Assembly (NCBI RefSeq): GCF_900566085.1
Contig: NZ_UPHT01000095.1
Location: forward strand, 32,492 to 96,491
Length of the DNA: 64,000 nt
Source of the DNA: Mycobacterium attenuatum
Lineage (GTDB): Bacteria > Actinomycetota > Actinomycetes > Mycobacteriales > Mycobacteriaceae
Direction: 5' to 3'
In this document: positions 27,955 to 37,594 of the stretch, in pieces
How the letters are laid out: every line of letters starts with the position of its first letter
Numbering within the stretch: the stretch's first letter is position 1
Program-made: the position numbers and the translations under genes
The notes under the pieces: model-generated
The model's database searches: none
The model's input: the letters and a program-made list of their open reading frames with translations, nothing else
What the model was told of the DNA's origin: nothing

Positions 27955-28114
27955 GTTGCCCTCCTTTCCCGCACCAGAGCGGTGCGGCGGATACCTCAAC
28001 GCTACCGGCCATCGCGGATTCATGTGCGGAACCAAATGCCGCCGGAAATAACATGTTGTTTCGCGCTGGTAATCTCGGCTTCCACTCGGCCCGATCGAAA
28101 GGAGCGCCGCGACC

Positions 28115-28240
28115 GTGAAATCCCTCGCCACAGCCGCTGCGCCCCGCGCCCGGAACGATGCGGAGGCCGATGGTGTGATGTCGAGTGCAGTGTCGGTCTG
28201 CTTGCCGGGACCACCACGGCCCGCTGTGAACCGCCGATAG
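28115..28240 (+). CDS. Possible small ORF upstream of lppK
   Basis: A 41-codon frame starts at GTG 28115, beginning [15 protein letters not shown], with a strong AAAGGAG eight bases upstream of the start. It ends 16 bases before lppK, whose own start lacks a clear ribosome site. It could be a leader peptide or chance; I recognise no family. The whole 27955-28256 gap is otherwise the divergent promoter region of mpa and lppK. Confidence 0.25.
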   Translation: MKSLATAAAPRARNDAEADGVMSSAVSVCLPGPPRPAVNRR

Positions 28241-28256
28241 CCGAGCCTGCCGCTGG

Positions 28257-28907
28257 ATGCAACGCCACCTGTACGCAGCCGTGACCCTGGTCGTCAGCGC
28301 CGTCGCCCTCGCGGTGTCGGTGCTCTCCGGGTGTTCGCGGCATGCGTCCACGACGTCGCCCATCGCCTCGGCGCCGTCGGCCACTTCGAGTTCCGTCGCG
28401 CCGATACCCACCACTGCCCTACCTTCCCCCGACGCCTTGATCGACGTGCTGTCGCGGCTGGCTGATCCCGCGGTAGCCGGAGCCGACAAGGCAAACCTCA
28501 TCGAGGGGGCAACACCGGAGACGGCCGCCGCCCTGGACCGGTTCACCACCGCCGCGCGGGACGGCGGCTACCTGCCACTGAATTTCGCGGCAAGCAGCCT
28601 CGCGTGGTCGGATGTGAACCCGCCCGACGTGACGGCCACCATCGTCGTCACCACAGCCAAACCCGACAATCACGAGTTCACCTTCCCGATGGAGTTCAAA
28701 CCCAGCCAGGGCGGTTGGCAGCTTTCCCGGCGAACCGCAGAGATGTTGTTGGCGCTCAGCAGTTCTCGAGTTTCATCGCCTGCTTCCAGCCCCGCGCCCG
28801 GTCCGAACCCGGAGCCGGGCCCGTCCCCCACTCCAAACCCGGAGCCAGGTCCCGCTCCGCCCCCGGAAACGAGCGTCCCGTCTCCGACCCCGACCCCGCC
28901 CGGCTGA
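28257..28907 (+). CDS. lppK: Lipoprotein LppK
   Basis: This 216-residue probable lipoprotein has a hydrophobic signal ([20 protein letters not shown]) followed by a lipobox LSGC, with the lipidated Cys at residue 26. The central region [15 protein letters not shown]...[16 protein letters not shown] matches Rv2116 (LppK) of M. tuberculosis. The C-terminal 45 residues are a proline-rich tail with repeated [12 protein letters not shown] units, longer than in M. tuberculosis (about 189 residues in total there). It is anchored in the cell envelope; its role is unknown. Its position beside mpa matches that genome. Confidence 0.88.
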   Translation: MQRHLYAAVTLVVSAVALAVSVLSGCSRHASTTSPIASAPSATSSSVAPIPTTALPSPDALIDVLSRLADPAVAGADKANLIEGATPETAAALDRFTTAARDGGYLPLNFAASSLAWSDVNPPDVTATIVVTTAKPDNHEFTFPMEFKPSQGGWQLSRRTAEMLLALSSSRVSSPASSPAPGPNPEPGPSPTPNPEPGPAPPPETSVPSPTPTPPG

Positions 28908-28913
28908 GCGCGG

Positions 28914-29207
28914 ATGTGGATCGGCTGGCTCGAATTCGACGTGCTGCTGGGCGACGTGCGATCACTGAAACAAAAGCGGTCGGTCGTTCGTCCCGTTGTG
29001 GCCGAGTTGCAACGCAAGTTCAGCGTGTCGGCCGCCGAGACGGGCTGGCGAGATCGCTACCGGCGCGCCGGCATCGGAGTGGCCATGGTGTCGGGCGACC
29101 GCAGCCACGCCGTCGATGTCCTCGACGCGGCCGAACGGCTGGTGGCCGCACACCCCGAGTTGGAGCTGCTGTCAGTGCGCCGGGGTCTGCACCGCAGTGA
29201 CGATTAG
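28914..29207 (+). CDS. DUF503 family protein, Rv2117 homologue
   Basis: This 97-residue protein has the family opening WIGWLEFDVLLGDVRSLKQKR and an ending with the strand ELELLSVRRGLH. DUF503 proteins are small ferredoxin-like-fold proteins found in many bacteria; function is not established. It starts six bases after lppK, so it is probably in the same transcript, and matches Rv2117 in place and length. Confidence 0.9.
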   Translation: MWIGWLEFDVLLGDVRSLKQKRSVVRPVVAELQRKFSVSAAETGWRDRYRRAGIGVAMVSGDRSHAVDVLDAAERLVAAHPELELLSVRRGLHRSDD

Positions 29208-29224
29208 CACGACGACGTGCAGCG

Positions 29225-30127
<903 letters not shown>

Positions 30128-30140
30128 TTAGGCTGCGAGC

Positions 30141-31010
30141 ATGACGGACCAGCTGGCACCCCGCGCGGATCTGGGGATCCGGCCGGCGCTGTCGCCGTCA
30201 CGCGCGGCCGATTTCAAGCAATGCCCGCTGCTGTACCGGTTCCGGGCGATCGACCGGCTGCCCGAAGCCCCATCCGCGCCGCAGCTGCGCGGATCGGTCG
30301 TGCACGCCGCACTCGAACAGCTCTACGCCCTGCCCGCGGTGCAGCGCGTCCCGGAGACCGCGCGGTCGCTTGTCGAGTCGGCCTGGGAGCAGGTGATCGC
30401 CCGCGAGCCCGACCTGGCCGGTGGCCTGCAACCACAGGAACTGCTCAATGAGGCACGCGACTTGCTGTCGGGGTACTACCGGCTGGAAGACCCGACACGA
30501 TTCGACCCGCAAAGCTGCGAGCAACGCGTCGAGGTGGAGTTGGCCGACGGCACGCTGTTGCGCGGCTACATCGACCGGATCGACGTCGCCGCCACCGGCG
30601 AGTTGCGGGTGGTCGACTACAAGACGGGTAAGGCGCCGCCGGCCGCGCGAGCACTGGCCGAGTTCAAGGCACTGTTCCAGATGAAGTTCTACGGCGTGGC
30701 GCTGTTTCGGTCGCGTGGCGTGCCGCCCGCCCGGCTGCGACTCATCTACCTGGCCGACGGCCAGGTGCTGGACTACTCGCCGGACCGGGACGAGCTGCTG
30801 CGTTTCGAGAAGACGTTGATGGCGATCTGGCGTGCGATCCAATCCGCGGGCAAGTCAGGAGATTTCCGCCCGAATCCGTCCCGGCTGTGCGATTGGTGTC
30901 TGCACCAGGCGCATTGCCCGGCCTTCGGCGGGACGCCGCCGCCATACCCTGGTTGGCCGAATCATCCGGGTGCCGATACCGTTTCGCGCCCTAGCGAACC
31001 GGCGGCATGA
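30141..31010 (+). CDS. RecB-family PD-(D/E)XK nuclease, Rv2119 homologue
   Basis: This 289-residue nuclease resembles the C-terminal domain of RecB and Cas4. It has SRAADFKQCPLLYRFRAIDR at the start, GSVVHAALEQLY with the metal His, and the core RVVDYKTGKAPP with the PD-DxK-type Asp and Lys. Cys residues at FKQCPLLY and CDWCLHQAHC could bind an iron-sulfur cluster, as in Cas4/AddB. There is no CRISPR array or cas gene nearby, so this is the housekeeping mycobacterial copy. Its stop overlaps the next start (ATGA). Confidence 0.9.
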   Translation: MTDQLAPRADLGIRPALSPSRAADFKQCPLLYRFRAIDRLPEAPSAPQLRGSVVHAALEQLYALPAVQRVPETARSLVESAWEQVIAREPDLAGGLQPQELLNEARDLLSGYYRLEDPTRFDPQSCEQRVEVELADGTLLRGYIDRIDVAATGELRVVDYKTGKAPPAARALAEFKALFQMKFYGVALFRSRGVPPARLRLIYLADGQVLDYSPDRDELLRFEKTLMAIWRAIQSAGKSGDFRPNPSRLCDWCLHQAHCPAFGGTPPPYPGWPNHPGADTVSRPSEPAA

Positions 31011-31810
31011 ACGGTTGCTTCTACCGTCGCCTCGGCGACGAAGGTGAATATCTGCTCTTCGACTCCACCGACTACACGCGAAGCAACTGGAATCCCGAAA
31101 TCCAGCATGGCTCACCCCCGTTGGCGCTTCTGACAAAGCTGATCGAAGAGGTGTCCGCGAACTCGGGACTGCGGATCGGCAGGCTGGGCCTCGACATTCT
31201 CGGGGCCATCCCGGTGGCTCCAGTGCGTGCCCGAGCTTGGGTGGAACGCCCTGGGTCGCGGGTCTGCCTGACAGTCGCCGAGCTGCGCGCCGATCGCGAG
31301 GACGGATCCACCCGGGCGGTGGCCCGGGTGGCGGCATGGCTGATGGCGGTCAGTGACACCGCCGACGTCGCATCAGAGCGGTATCCGCCGGTGGTGGAAG
31401 CATCCGCCGAGCCCCTTCCGGCCGTCTTCGCCGATGCTGGCGGCTATTTCGATGCGATCAACTGGCGCCCCCAACAGTCCGGCGGGCAATCGGGGGCCGT
31501 GTCCTGGTTCACGCCAACGGCTCACATCGTTGACACCGACCCCACTACGGCGCTGCAGCGGCTTGCGGTCGTGGTGGACTGCGCCAACGGTGTCGGAGCG
31601 GTCCTGGACCCGAATCAGTTCCTTTTCATGAACACCGACACCGTGGTGCACCTGCACCGACTTCCAGCCGGTGACGATTTCGCGCTGCGCGCTCGCGCGT
31701 CGGTCGGCCCCGACGGCGTCGGTGTGACGACCGCTGAGGTCTACGACAAGACCGGCTTCATCGGCACCTCGGCCCAGACGCTCCTCGTCCAGCGCCGGGC
31801 GCCCGCCTGA
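31007..31810 (+). CDS. Thioesterase-like (double hotdog) protein
   Basis: This 267-residue protein has two hotdog halves, as in acyl-CoA thioesterase II (TesB)-like enzymes. The first half has PEIQHGSPPLALLTKLIEE with the conserved HG(S/G)PP loop and helix, and LGLDILGAIPVAPVRARAWV. The second has ALQRLAVVVDCANGVGAVLD and VVHLHRLPAGDDFALRARAS. Such enzymes hydrolyse acyl-CoA. It is coupled to the RecB gene by a 4-base overlap. I recall no gene at this place in M. tuberculosis, so it is probably an addition or a loss there. Confidence 0.8.
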   Translation: MNGCFYRRLGDEGEYLLFDSTDYTRSNWNPEIQHGSPPLALLTKLIEEVSANSGLRIGRLGLDILGAIPVAPVRARAWVERPGSRVCLTVAELRADREDGSTRAVARVAAWLMAVSDTADVASERYPPVVEASAEPLPAVFADAGGYFDAINWRPQQSGGQSGAVSWFTPTAHIVDTDPTTALQRLAVVVDCANGVGAVLDPNQFLFMNTDTVVHLHRLPAGDDFALRARASVGPDGVGVTTAEVYDKTGFIGTSAQTLLVQRRAPA

Positions 31811-31831
31811 GCCGATGGGGGCGAACCGCCG

Positions 31832-33202
31832 CTAGCCGAGCGGCTCCATTTGCTGCAGCATCGTGGGAACGAGCTCGCTGACCGTGGGATGGATGTGCAT
31901 CGTGCGCGACAGCGTGGTGTAGGGCGCTTTGGCGGACATGACGTCCAAAATGGCATGAATGACCTCGTCGCCACCGACGCCGAGGATGGCCGCACCGAGG
32001 ATCTCGTGGGTGTCGGCATCCACCACGATCTTCATAAACCCTTGCGTCTCACCCTTTTCCACGGCTCTGCCGACCTTGGTCATCGGTAGCTTGCCGACCA
32101 GCGCCTTGCGGCCCGACGCGCGAACCTGAGCTACGGTCATTCCGGCGCGCCCCAGCGGCGGATCAATATAAAGGGCGTAGGTGAGGATGCGGTCGCTGAC
32201 CCGACGCGGGTCGTCGTCGAGCAAATTGGCGGCCACGATCTCGAAATCGTTGTACGACGTATGGGTGAAGGCGCCCTTGCCATTACAGTCGCCCAGCGCC
32301 CAGATGTGGTCGACATTGGTCTTGAGCTGATCGTCGACGGTGATGTAGCCGCGCGCGTCGGTCCGCACACCGGCCGCTTCCAGACCCAGCTCGTCGGTGT
32401 TGGGTTGCCGTCCCACCGCCATCAGCAGGTGACTACCGTGAAGCGGCGTGGCACCAGCACTCGGTGTCAGCTCGAAGCCGTTGCTGTTCTTTACAATTCG
32501 CACATCATCAGCGTTGACGACGACGCCGATTCCCTCGGCTTCGAGGATCTCTCTAATGCTCGCCGAGACATCCTCGTCCTCCCGGGACGCCAGCCGTGGG
32601 CCGCGCTCGACGACGGTGACCTGGGCTCCGAAGCGGCGATACATCTGGGCGAACTCCAGCGCGATGTAGCTGCCGCCGACGATCACCAGATGCTGCGGCA
32701 GCGTGTCGAGTTCGAGGATGGAGACGTTGGTGAGGTAGTCGACGTCGGAAAGCCCGGGGATGCTGGGCGCGACCGCCCGGCCACCGACATTGAGGAAGAA
32801 CCGGTCGGCTTGCAGCCGCTCATCACCGACCCGCAAGGTGTGCGGATCCTCGAACCGGGCGTGGCCGCGGATCACGGTGCAGCCGTCCATGTTTTCCAGC
32901 CAGTCCTCGACGCCCAGGCGGTCGTTGAGCATGACGGCGTCCTTGCGCGCCTTGACTTTGGCCATGTCCACGCTGACCGCTCCGGTGCCGATCCCGTATT
33001 CGGCGCCGCGACGGGCCACGTGGGCCGCGTGGGCACTGGCCACCAACGTCTTGGTCGGGATGCAGCCGTTGTTGACGCAGGTGCCGCCGATCAGCTTGCG
33101 CTCCACGACTGCGACCTGTTCACCCGCAGCGGTCAGCCGGCCCGCCAGTGGCGGACCGGCCTGGCCGGCGCCGACGATGATCGAGTCGAATCGACGCGTC
33201 AT
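31832..33202 (-). CDS. Mercuric reductase-like FAD/NAD(P) disulfide oxidoreductase
   Basis: This 456-residue class I pyridine nucleotide-disulfide oxidoreductase has the FAD motif IIVGAGQAGPPLA, the redox pair in GGTCVNNGCIPTK, the NAD(P) site VIVGGSYIALEFAQ and the C-terminal dimer partner residues HIHPTVSE. It lacks an N-terminal metal-binding domain and the C-terminal Cys pair of true MerA, so mercury reduction is unlikely; many actinobacterial relatives carry the MerA name without that role. Its start overlaps the stop of the Rv2120c homologue (33199-33202). Confidence 0.85.
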   Translation of the reverse strand: MTRRFDSIIVGAGQAGPPLAGRLTAAGEQVAVVERKLIGGTCVNNGCIPTKTLVASAHAAHVARRGAEYGIGTGAVSVDMAKVKARKDAVMLNDRLGVEDWLENMDGCTVIRGHARFEDPHTLRVGDERLQADRFFLNVGGRAVAPSIPGLSDVDYLTNVSILELDTLPQHLVIVGGSYIALEFAQMYRRFGAQVTVVERGPRLASREDEDVSASIREILEAEGIGVVVNADDVRIVKNSNGFELTPSAGATPLHGSHLLMAVGRQPNTDELGLEAAGVRTDARGYITVDDQLKTNVDHIWALGDCNGKGAFTHTSYNDFEIVAANLLDDDPRRVSDRILTYALYIDPPLGRAGMTVAQVRASGRKALVGKLPMTKVGRAVEKGETQGFMKIVVDADTHEILGAAILGVGGDEVIHAILDVMSAKAPYTTLSRTMHIHPTVSELVPTMLQQMEPLG

Positions 33203-33681
33203 AGCGCGGCCGCCGATGCCACAATGGCGAATCCGCCCAAGACGGCCACCGAATCCTCGAGCAGTGCGATCGGCAGGTCACGGCCGCCGCCGGCGGCCAC
33301 CAATCGTCGGCGCGCGTGGTAGCCACCCAGGGTGCCCAGCACCGCTCCGACCACCCCGGCGCCGACTCCGCCGAACTTGTAGCCCCATGCGGTGCCGATC
33401 ACCGCGCCGGCGAACCCGCCAAGGATGATCCGCACCGCGAACACCGGCGCAGCGGTACGCGGCGGCGTCTTGGGGAGCTTGTCGTTGACCAGTTCGGCGA
33501 CCGCAAGAATGCTGAGAATCACCACCGTCACGATGTTGCCCACCCACGATGCCCAGGTGCCGTTGAGGTTTATCCAGCCGAGGAAGGCGCTCCAGGAGAC
33601 TGCCGCGGGAGCGGTCACCGATCGCAACCCGGCGACCACACCGATCAACAAAGCCAAGACGAGGACGAGTACGTGCGTCAC
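33199..33681 (-). CDS. DUF4126-type membrane protein, Rv2120c homologue
   Basis: I chose GTG 33681, preceded by GGAAGGGATC; this gives 160 residues, the length of Rv2120c, and drops an unsupported N-terminal extension to 33753. The protein has about four membrane helices: VLVLVLALLIGVVAGL, NIVTVVILSILAVAEL, a Gly/Ala-rich helix around GGFAGAVIGTAWGYKFGG, and a C-terminal AVLGGFAIVASAAAL. NDKLPKTP after the second helix is typical of the family. Function is unknown. Confidence 0.88.
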   Translation of the reverse strand: MTHVLVLVLALLIGVVAGLRSVTAPAAVSWSAFLGWINLNGTWASWVGNIVTVVILSILAVAELVNDKLPKTPPRTAAPVFAVRIILGGFAGAVIGTAWGYKFGGVGAGVVGAVLGTLGGYHARRRLVAAGGGRDLPIALLEDSVAVLGGFAIVASAAAL

Positions 33682-33806
33682 ACCGATCCCTTCCGGGGAC
33701 AGTAGAACAGCCTGGCGACCATACGGAGACCGCCCATGCATGACCACGGGCAATCAGTCCACCGCGGACGCTAACACAGCAGCCGTCCTACCGAGTGTTA
33801 CCGCGA

Positions 33807-34661
33807 TCAGAATCGGCAGAACCTGATATCGGAGGCCAGAATCGCTTTGGCCCCGATGGCGGCAAGCTCATCCATGACACCGTTGACCCCGCGGCGCGGC
33901 ACCAGCGCCCGGACGGCGACCCAGTCCGGGTCGGCAAGCGGAGCGATCGTCGGCGACTCCAGTCCGGGCGTGATCGCGGTGGCCCGGCCCAGCACTGCGC
34001 GCGGACAGTCGTAGTCCAGCATCAGGTATTGCTGACCGAACACCACACCCTGTACCCGGGCGACCAACTGATCGCGCGCCTCGCTGTGCTCGGCGCCGTC
34101 GCGGTTGGCGCCTTCGATGAGCACCGCCTCCGAATCACACAGCGGCTCACCGAACGCCACCAGATCGTGCAGGCTCAGCGTGCGACCGGAGCCCACGACG
34201 TCGGCGATGGCGTCGGCCACGCCGAGTTGCACCGAGATCTCCACGGCGCCGTCGAGGCGGATGACGGTTGCTTCAATACCCTTGGCAGCCAAGTCTTTTC
34301 GGACGAGATTCGGATACGCGGTGGCGATCCGCTTTCCGGCCAGGTCAGCCGTCGTCCAATCCCGCTCGGCGGGACCGGCGTAGCGAAAACTCGACGACCC
34401 GAACCCCAGGGCCAATCGCTCCCGTACCGGCGCGTCGGAATCGCAGACCAGGTCGCGTCCGGTGATCCCGAAGTCGAGCTGTCCCGAACCCACGTAAATC
34501 GCTATGTCTTTGGGCCGCAGGAAGAAGAATTCGACATTGTTGGCCGGGTCGATGACGGTCAGGTCTTTGGGGTCGGTACGGCGCCGGTAGCCGGCCTCGG
34601 CCAAAATCTCGGTGGCCGGTTCGCTCAACGCACCCTTGTTGGGAACGGCCACACGCAACAT
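33807..34661 (-). CDS. hisG: ATP phosphoribosyltransferase HisG
   Basis: This enzyme catalyses the first step of histidine synthesis, joining ATP and PRPP. I chose ATG 34661, which gives 284 residues, the M. tuberculosis length, beginning [20 protein letters not shown]. The active-site region [10 protein letters not shown] and the PRPP loop in [19 protein letters not shown] are present. The C-terminal regulatory domain for histidine feedback is complete, so it is the long form. It follows hisE with a two-base gap. Confidence 0.97.
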   Translation of the reverse strand: MLRVAVPNKGALSEPATEILAEAGYRRRTDPKDLTVIDPANNVEFFFLRPKDIAIYVGSGQLDFGITGRDLVCDSDAPVRERLALGFGSSSFRYAGPAERDWTTADLAGKRIATAYPNLVRKDLAAKGIEATVIRLDGAVEISVQLGVADAIADVVGSGRTLSLHDLVAFGEPLCDSEAVLIEGANRDGAEHSEARDQLVARVQGVVFGQQYLMLDYDCPRAVLGRATAITPGLESPTIAPLADPDWVAVRALVPRRGVNGVMDELAAIGAKAILASDIRFCRF

Positions 34662-34663
34662 GC

Positions 34664-34945
34664 TCACAGCTTCCGGTAGACGTCGTCGAGACCCAGCCCG
34701 CGAGAGATCATCAGCACCTGCGTCCAATACAGCAATTGGCTGATCTCCTCTGCCAAGGCGTCGTTGCTTTCGTGCTCGGCGGCCAGCCACACCTCGCCGG
34801 CTTCCTCCAGAATCTTCTTGCCCAGCCAATGCACCCCGGCGTCCAGCGCGGCTACGGTAGCGCTGCCGGCGGGCCGGGTGCGGGCACGATCGCCGAGTTC
34901 GGCGAACAGATCCTCGAAGGTCTTCACGGCCAGCGATTGTTCCAT
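34664..34945 (-). CDS. hisE: Phosphoribosyl-ATP pyrophosphohydrolase HisE
   Basis: This enzyme hydrolyses phosphoribosyl-ATP in step two of histidine synthesis. I chose ATG 34945, giving 93 residues as in M. tuberculosis. The helical core [18 protein letters not shown] with the acidic metal ligands, and [20 protein letters not shown], are intact. A longer in-frame extension to 35164 is low-complexity and rejected. It forms a two-gene unit with hisG. Confidence 0.96.
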   Translation of the reverse strand: MEQSLAVKTFEDLFAELGDRARTRPAGSATVAALDAGVHWLGKKILEEAGEVWLAAEHESNDALAEEISQLLYWTQVLMISRGLGLDDVYRKL

Positions 34946-35474
34946 GCGCCGGCGAGCGGAGTCACGGCGGTTTCGCTCGGGCCCCGGCTCTGCCGGCAAC
35001 TGAGATCTGCCTGCCGCACCCGACCGCCGTGCCGTGGCCGTCCGACTGCCTGGACGCGGGCCGGCCTCGGGCGGCAATCGACTAGGTGAGCTTGACCGCA
35101 AATTTCGCCCGGCAACTGTCGTTCGAGTTGAACAGGCTGTCCAACGGTGCTCCCGGGTATTCATTGAACGAGGCCGGGCGCGGCTGCGCCGGCGAATCAG
35201 CGGGGCAGGGGGATCTGGACTGCCTGTTCTTTTCCGACGGTCCGGGAGTCGGTTCGGCGCGCCTGCCTGAGCTGGTCGACATCGTTGCTGCGCGACGTCG
35301 ACACGGCGTCGCGGCTCTGGAGCTGAGACCCGGTTGATAACTGCTACTTAATGCCTTAACGAGTAAATGTATCGACTCAGCCTTGTCAACGACTGCGTCA
35401 CATGGTTCAGTTCGTTAAGTCGTTTGGCAATAAGGGATTTGGCGTGATTCCTGACATCTTTGAGGAGTGCCGAG
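34946..35474. other. Intergenic region upstream of hisE and the PE remnant
   Basis: These 529 bases hold no gene I can support. A plus-strand frame (35086-35337, 83 codons from GTG) and an overlapping minus-strand frame (35082-35282) both look moderately protein-like, but neither has a good ribosome site or a family match. From 35340 the sequence becomes AT-richer, with inverted CTTAACGA (35355-35362) and TCGTTAAG (35412-35419), and probably contains the promoter of the PE gene. Confidence 0.5.
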
Positions 35475-35702
35475 GTGACCCTGCGGGTGGTTCCTGAGGG
35501 CGTGGCTGGCGCGGCCGCGGCGGCGGAGGCACTGACTGCCCGGTTGGCTGCCGCGCAGGCTGCGGCGGCGCCGGTCATCGCCGCGGCGGTCGCTGCGGCT
35601 GATCCGGTGTCGCTGGCTCCTGCGGCGGGGCTAACTGGTCTAAGTGGTCCGGTTCCCCCACCCCCACAAGGGAGCGTGCCGACGCTTCGGCACCTTCGGT
35701 AA
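35475..35702 (+). pseudogene. Truncated PE-family gene (PE5-like N-terminus)
   Basis: From GTG 35475, after GAGGAG, the frame begins VTLRVVPEGVAGAAAAAEAL and continues with LTARLAAAQAAAAPVIAA. This matches the N-terminal half of the ESX-3-type PE proteins such as PE5. Similarity ends near residue 55, and the frame stops after 75 codons with an unrelated tail (PVPPPPQGSVPTLRHLR). The second PE helix and the secretion motif region are missing, so it is probably a remnant, although a short expressed peptide cannot be ruled out. No PPE partner is adjacent. Confidence 0.65.
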
Positions 35703-35988
35703 CCAGTGCCATGTGGTGGGCATTCGGCTTGAGCGCGCCGACAGTCCGGCAGCGAGCCGCCCAGCTGTTCGACGTAGCAGTCACCCACAGCGGTCTTAGC
35801 AGACCGAACTGGTTGCTACAGCATCATCGCCATCCGGCATCCTCGGTGGTCGAGTTTCGGTAGGCCCAGCTGAATTTCACCGAATCGATAGTTGTGGCCG
35901 CTGATCAAATCTCCGAAATTTAATAATTCCGGAGTCTTAAGTAAGTTTGTGCAAGATGGATCATGCACACAATAAAAGGAGAGTTTTA
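35703..35988. other. Gap between the PE remnant and the Asn/Asp-rich gene
   Basis: No gene is supported here. The end of the stretch is AT-rich (ATTTAATAATTCC around 35920) and leads into the AAAGGAGAG site at 35975-35983. It probably carries the promoter of the next gene. Confidence 0.4.
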
Positions 35989-35994
35989 TTGTTT

Positions 35995-37041
35995 ATGCCG
36001 CGACTGCCCCAAGGTACCACGCCCTCAGGTGACGGTAGCGCCGCTGAATATCACGTGCGACAATGCCCAACCAGCGTTGCCAAAGTGCAGCGCCGTACAT
36101 GCGCCGCCGCTGTCGCGCTAGGCGCACTGACATTGACCAGTGGCGCCACGGCCGCCATCGACGCCCTCACCATTGGTGCCACCGACATCAACGCCGGCAG
36201 GTTGGCCATCACCCTGACTGGTCACGGCGGATTCAAACTTGACACCTGCACAAATGACAATTCCAGCTACCACGACAGCGACAATTCCGGAAGCAATGGT
36301 GGCGATTCTAGCAACAACTCGAACACTATCGACGTCAATGATAGTTCGCTGGGAAACATTAATAATGATAACACCGACTACAGCGTTAGCGACACCACGA
36401 CCTATGATTTCGTAGACACCACCTACGGAGATGTCAGCACCAACAACTACGATCACGTTGTCAACTACGGCGAGGGCATCGTCGACGACATGGTCCACAA
36501 CCCGGTTATCGTCGACGATAATGGCCCCAATGGCGATATGGATAATAACTTCGTCAACTACTTTATCGATGAGAACATGAACAACGTAACCATCGATAGC
36601 AATTGGACTCCAGGTGTCAGTCAAACAAACAACAGCAATGCAAACACTTTCGGCAACGATGATCTGAGCGTTCCTGAAGTATATTACCAACAGGAACCGC
36701 CTAATGTAGATTTCAGATACCCTAACGGCAGCATGATTGACAGTGAGTCCGAACTTAGGAATCCGTTCCCCTCGGCGAACTACCCCGAAAATAATGACTA
36801 TTTCCTTAGTCGCCCCTTTGATACATACATTTTTACCAACGAAAACGGTGAGCTGGTATTCGATAAGGATTCCGTTGCCAATTATGGTAACGTTTTTGCA
36901 CGGTCTGAGATTCTCAGCCGTTCTCCTAGCTGGTTAATTCTGAAACCATACAGCCAAGAGCAGGTCCGGCCGCAATACCCATACGAACGCCCATACGATT
37001 CAAACGGCATCGATGATGACTCGTCCTCCGATGACGACTGA
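35995..37041 (+). CDS. Asn/Asp-rich putative secreted protein, unknown family
   Basis: I take ATG 35995 as the start (348 residues). TTG 35989 is an alternative that would be better spaced (7 bases) from the strong GGAG at 35978-35981. After a positively charged start, a hydrophobic stretch (CAAAVALGALTLTSGATAA, about residues 36-54) looks like a signal peptide with a possible AxA cleavage site. The next 160 residues are dominated by Asn, Asp, Ser and Thr (NNSNTIDVND, NDNTDY, DMDNNFVNYF), with Tyr and Val spaced through. The tail is Tyr/Pro-rich and ends in an acidic run DDDSSSDDD. Codons are AT-leaning (AAT, GAT, TAT), unlike the GC-rich neighbours. I recognise no family. Export to the cell surface is inference. 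It may have been acquired, and repeat-like acidic sequence suggests cation binding or a structural role, neither shown. Confidence 0.7.
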   Translation: MPRLPQGTTPSGDGSAAEYHVRQCPTSVAKVQRRTCAAAVALGALTLTSGATAAIDALTIGATDINAGRLAITLTGHGGFKLDTCTNDNSSYHDSDNSGSNGGDSSNNSNTIDVNDSSLGNINNDNTDYSVSDTTTYDFVDTTYGDVSTNNYDHVVNYGEGIVDDMVHNPVIVDDNGPNGDMDNNFVNYFIDENMNNVTIDSNWTPGVSQTNNSNANTFGNDDLSVPEVYYQQEPPNVDFRYPNGSMIDSESELRNPFPSANYPENNDYFLSRPFDTYIFTNENGELVFDKDSVANYGNVFARSEILSRSPSWLILKPYSQEQVRPQYPYERPYDSNGIDDDSSSDDD

Positions 37042-37594
37042 TGGCATCGATACGACCGGCGCCGGCAGTGCCTCGAAATGGGCAGCAATGTCGACAGGCA
37101 CCCGAACGAGGGCAGCGGCTGCAGGCCGAAACACCGGCAACCAAAGGCCGGCGATGCGTGTTTCGAGAATCTGCTTCTGGCCCTACGTTGTCGGATTCGA
37201 CTCGGCCAGCCGGAGTGGCTTGACGAACCAGCTTTGAATTCATGACGGAATTCAGAGCTTGGCTGCCTCGACACCACCTGAATGGGCCACGCGCCGATGG
37301 CCGGAGCGCCTTCTGGCTTTTCGAGCTTTTCGAGCTTTTCGAGGCGGGCATGTCGGCTCGGCGTAGGTTGTAGCCGAGGTTAGGGGATCCCGTCATGTCA
37401 CCAACGAATCGATCGACCGGTACTGGCCGGGCTTGGATTGAGCTTCGCCGACGCTGGCGTATCGATCGGTCACGTCGTGCGCTTCGTCGAATTCCGCGAG
37501 CGCCAGGGCGCCATCCGATAGCCGAGGCATCGACGCTGCCTGCACAAGAGAGGGCCACCGGGAGCCGTGCGGGTTCCATCGGCCGTTGTTAGCC
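37042..37594. other. Intergenic region upstream of the MaoC gene
   Basis: In these 553 bases no frame has a convincing start and family match. The only distinct element is a short tandem repeat at 37317-37343. It may contain the promoter of the hydratase gene and possibly decayed coding sequence. Confidence 0.45.
37317..37343. repeat. Tandem repeat (CTTTTCGAG) x3
   Basis: Three exact 9-base copies of CTTTTCGAG run head to tail. Being a multiple of three, the unit would add Ser-Lys-containing triplets in a reverse frame, but no gene is supported there. It may vary in copy number between strains. Confidence 0.7.

Noticed and set aside
27955..28131. N-terminal extension of Mpa
   Set aside because: ATG 27954 has a strong ribosome site and gives the family length of 609 residues.
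30141..31010. Cas4 and a CRISPR system
   Set aside because: The RecB-type nuclease matches Rv2119 and there are no repeat arrays or other cas genes in the window.
31832..33202. True mercuric reductase
   Set aside because: The C-terminal Cys pair and the metal-binding domain are missing, and no mer genes are nearby.
34662..34829. N-terminal extension of HisG
   Set aside because: It overlaps hisE; the start at 34661 gives the known 284-residue protein.
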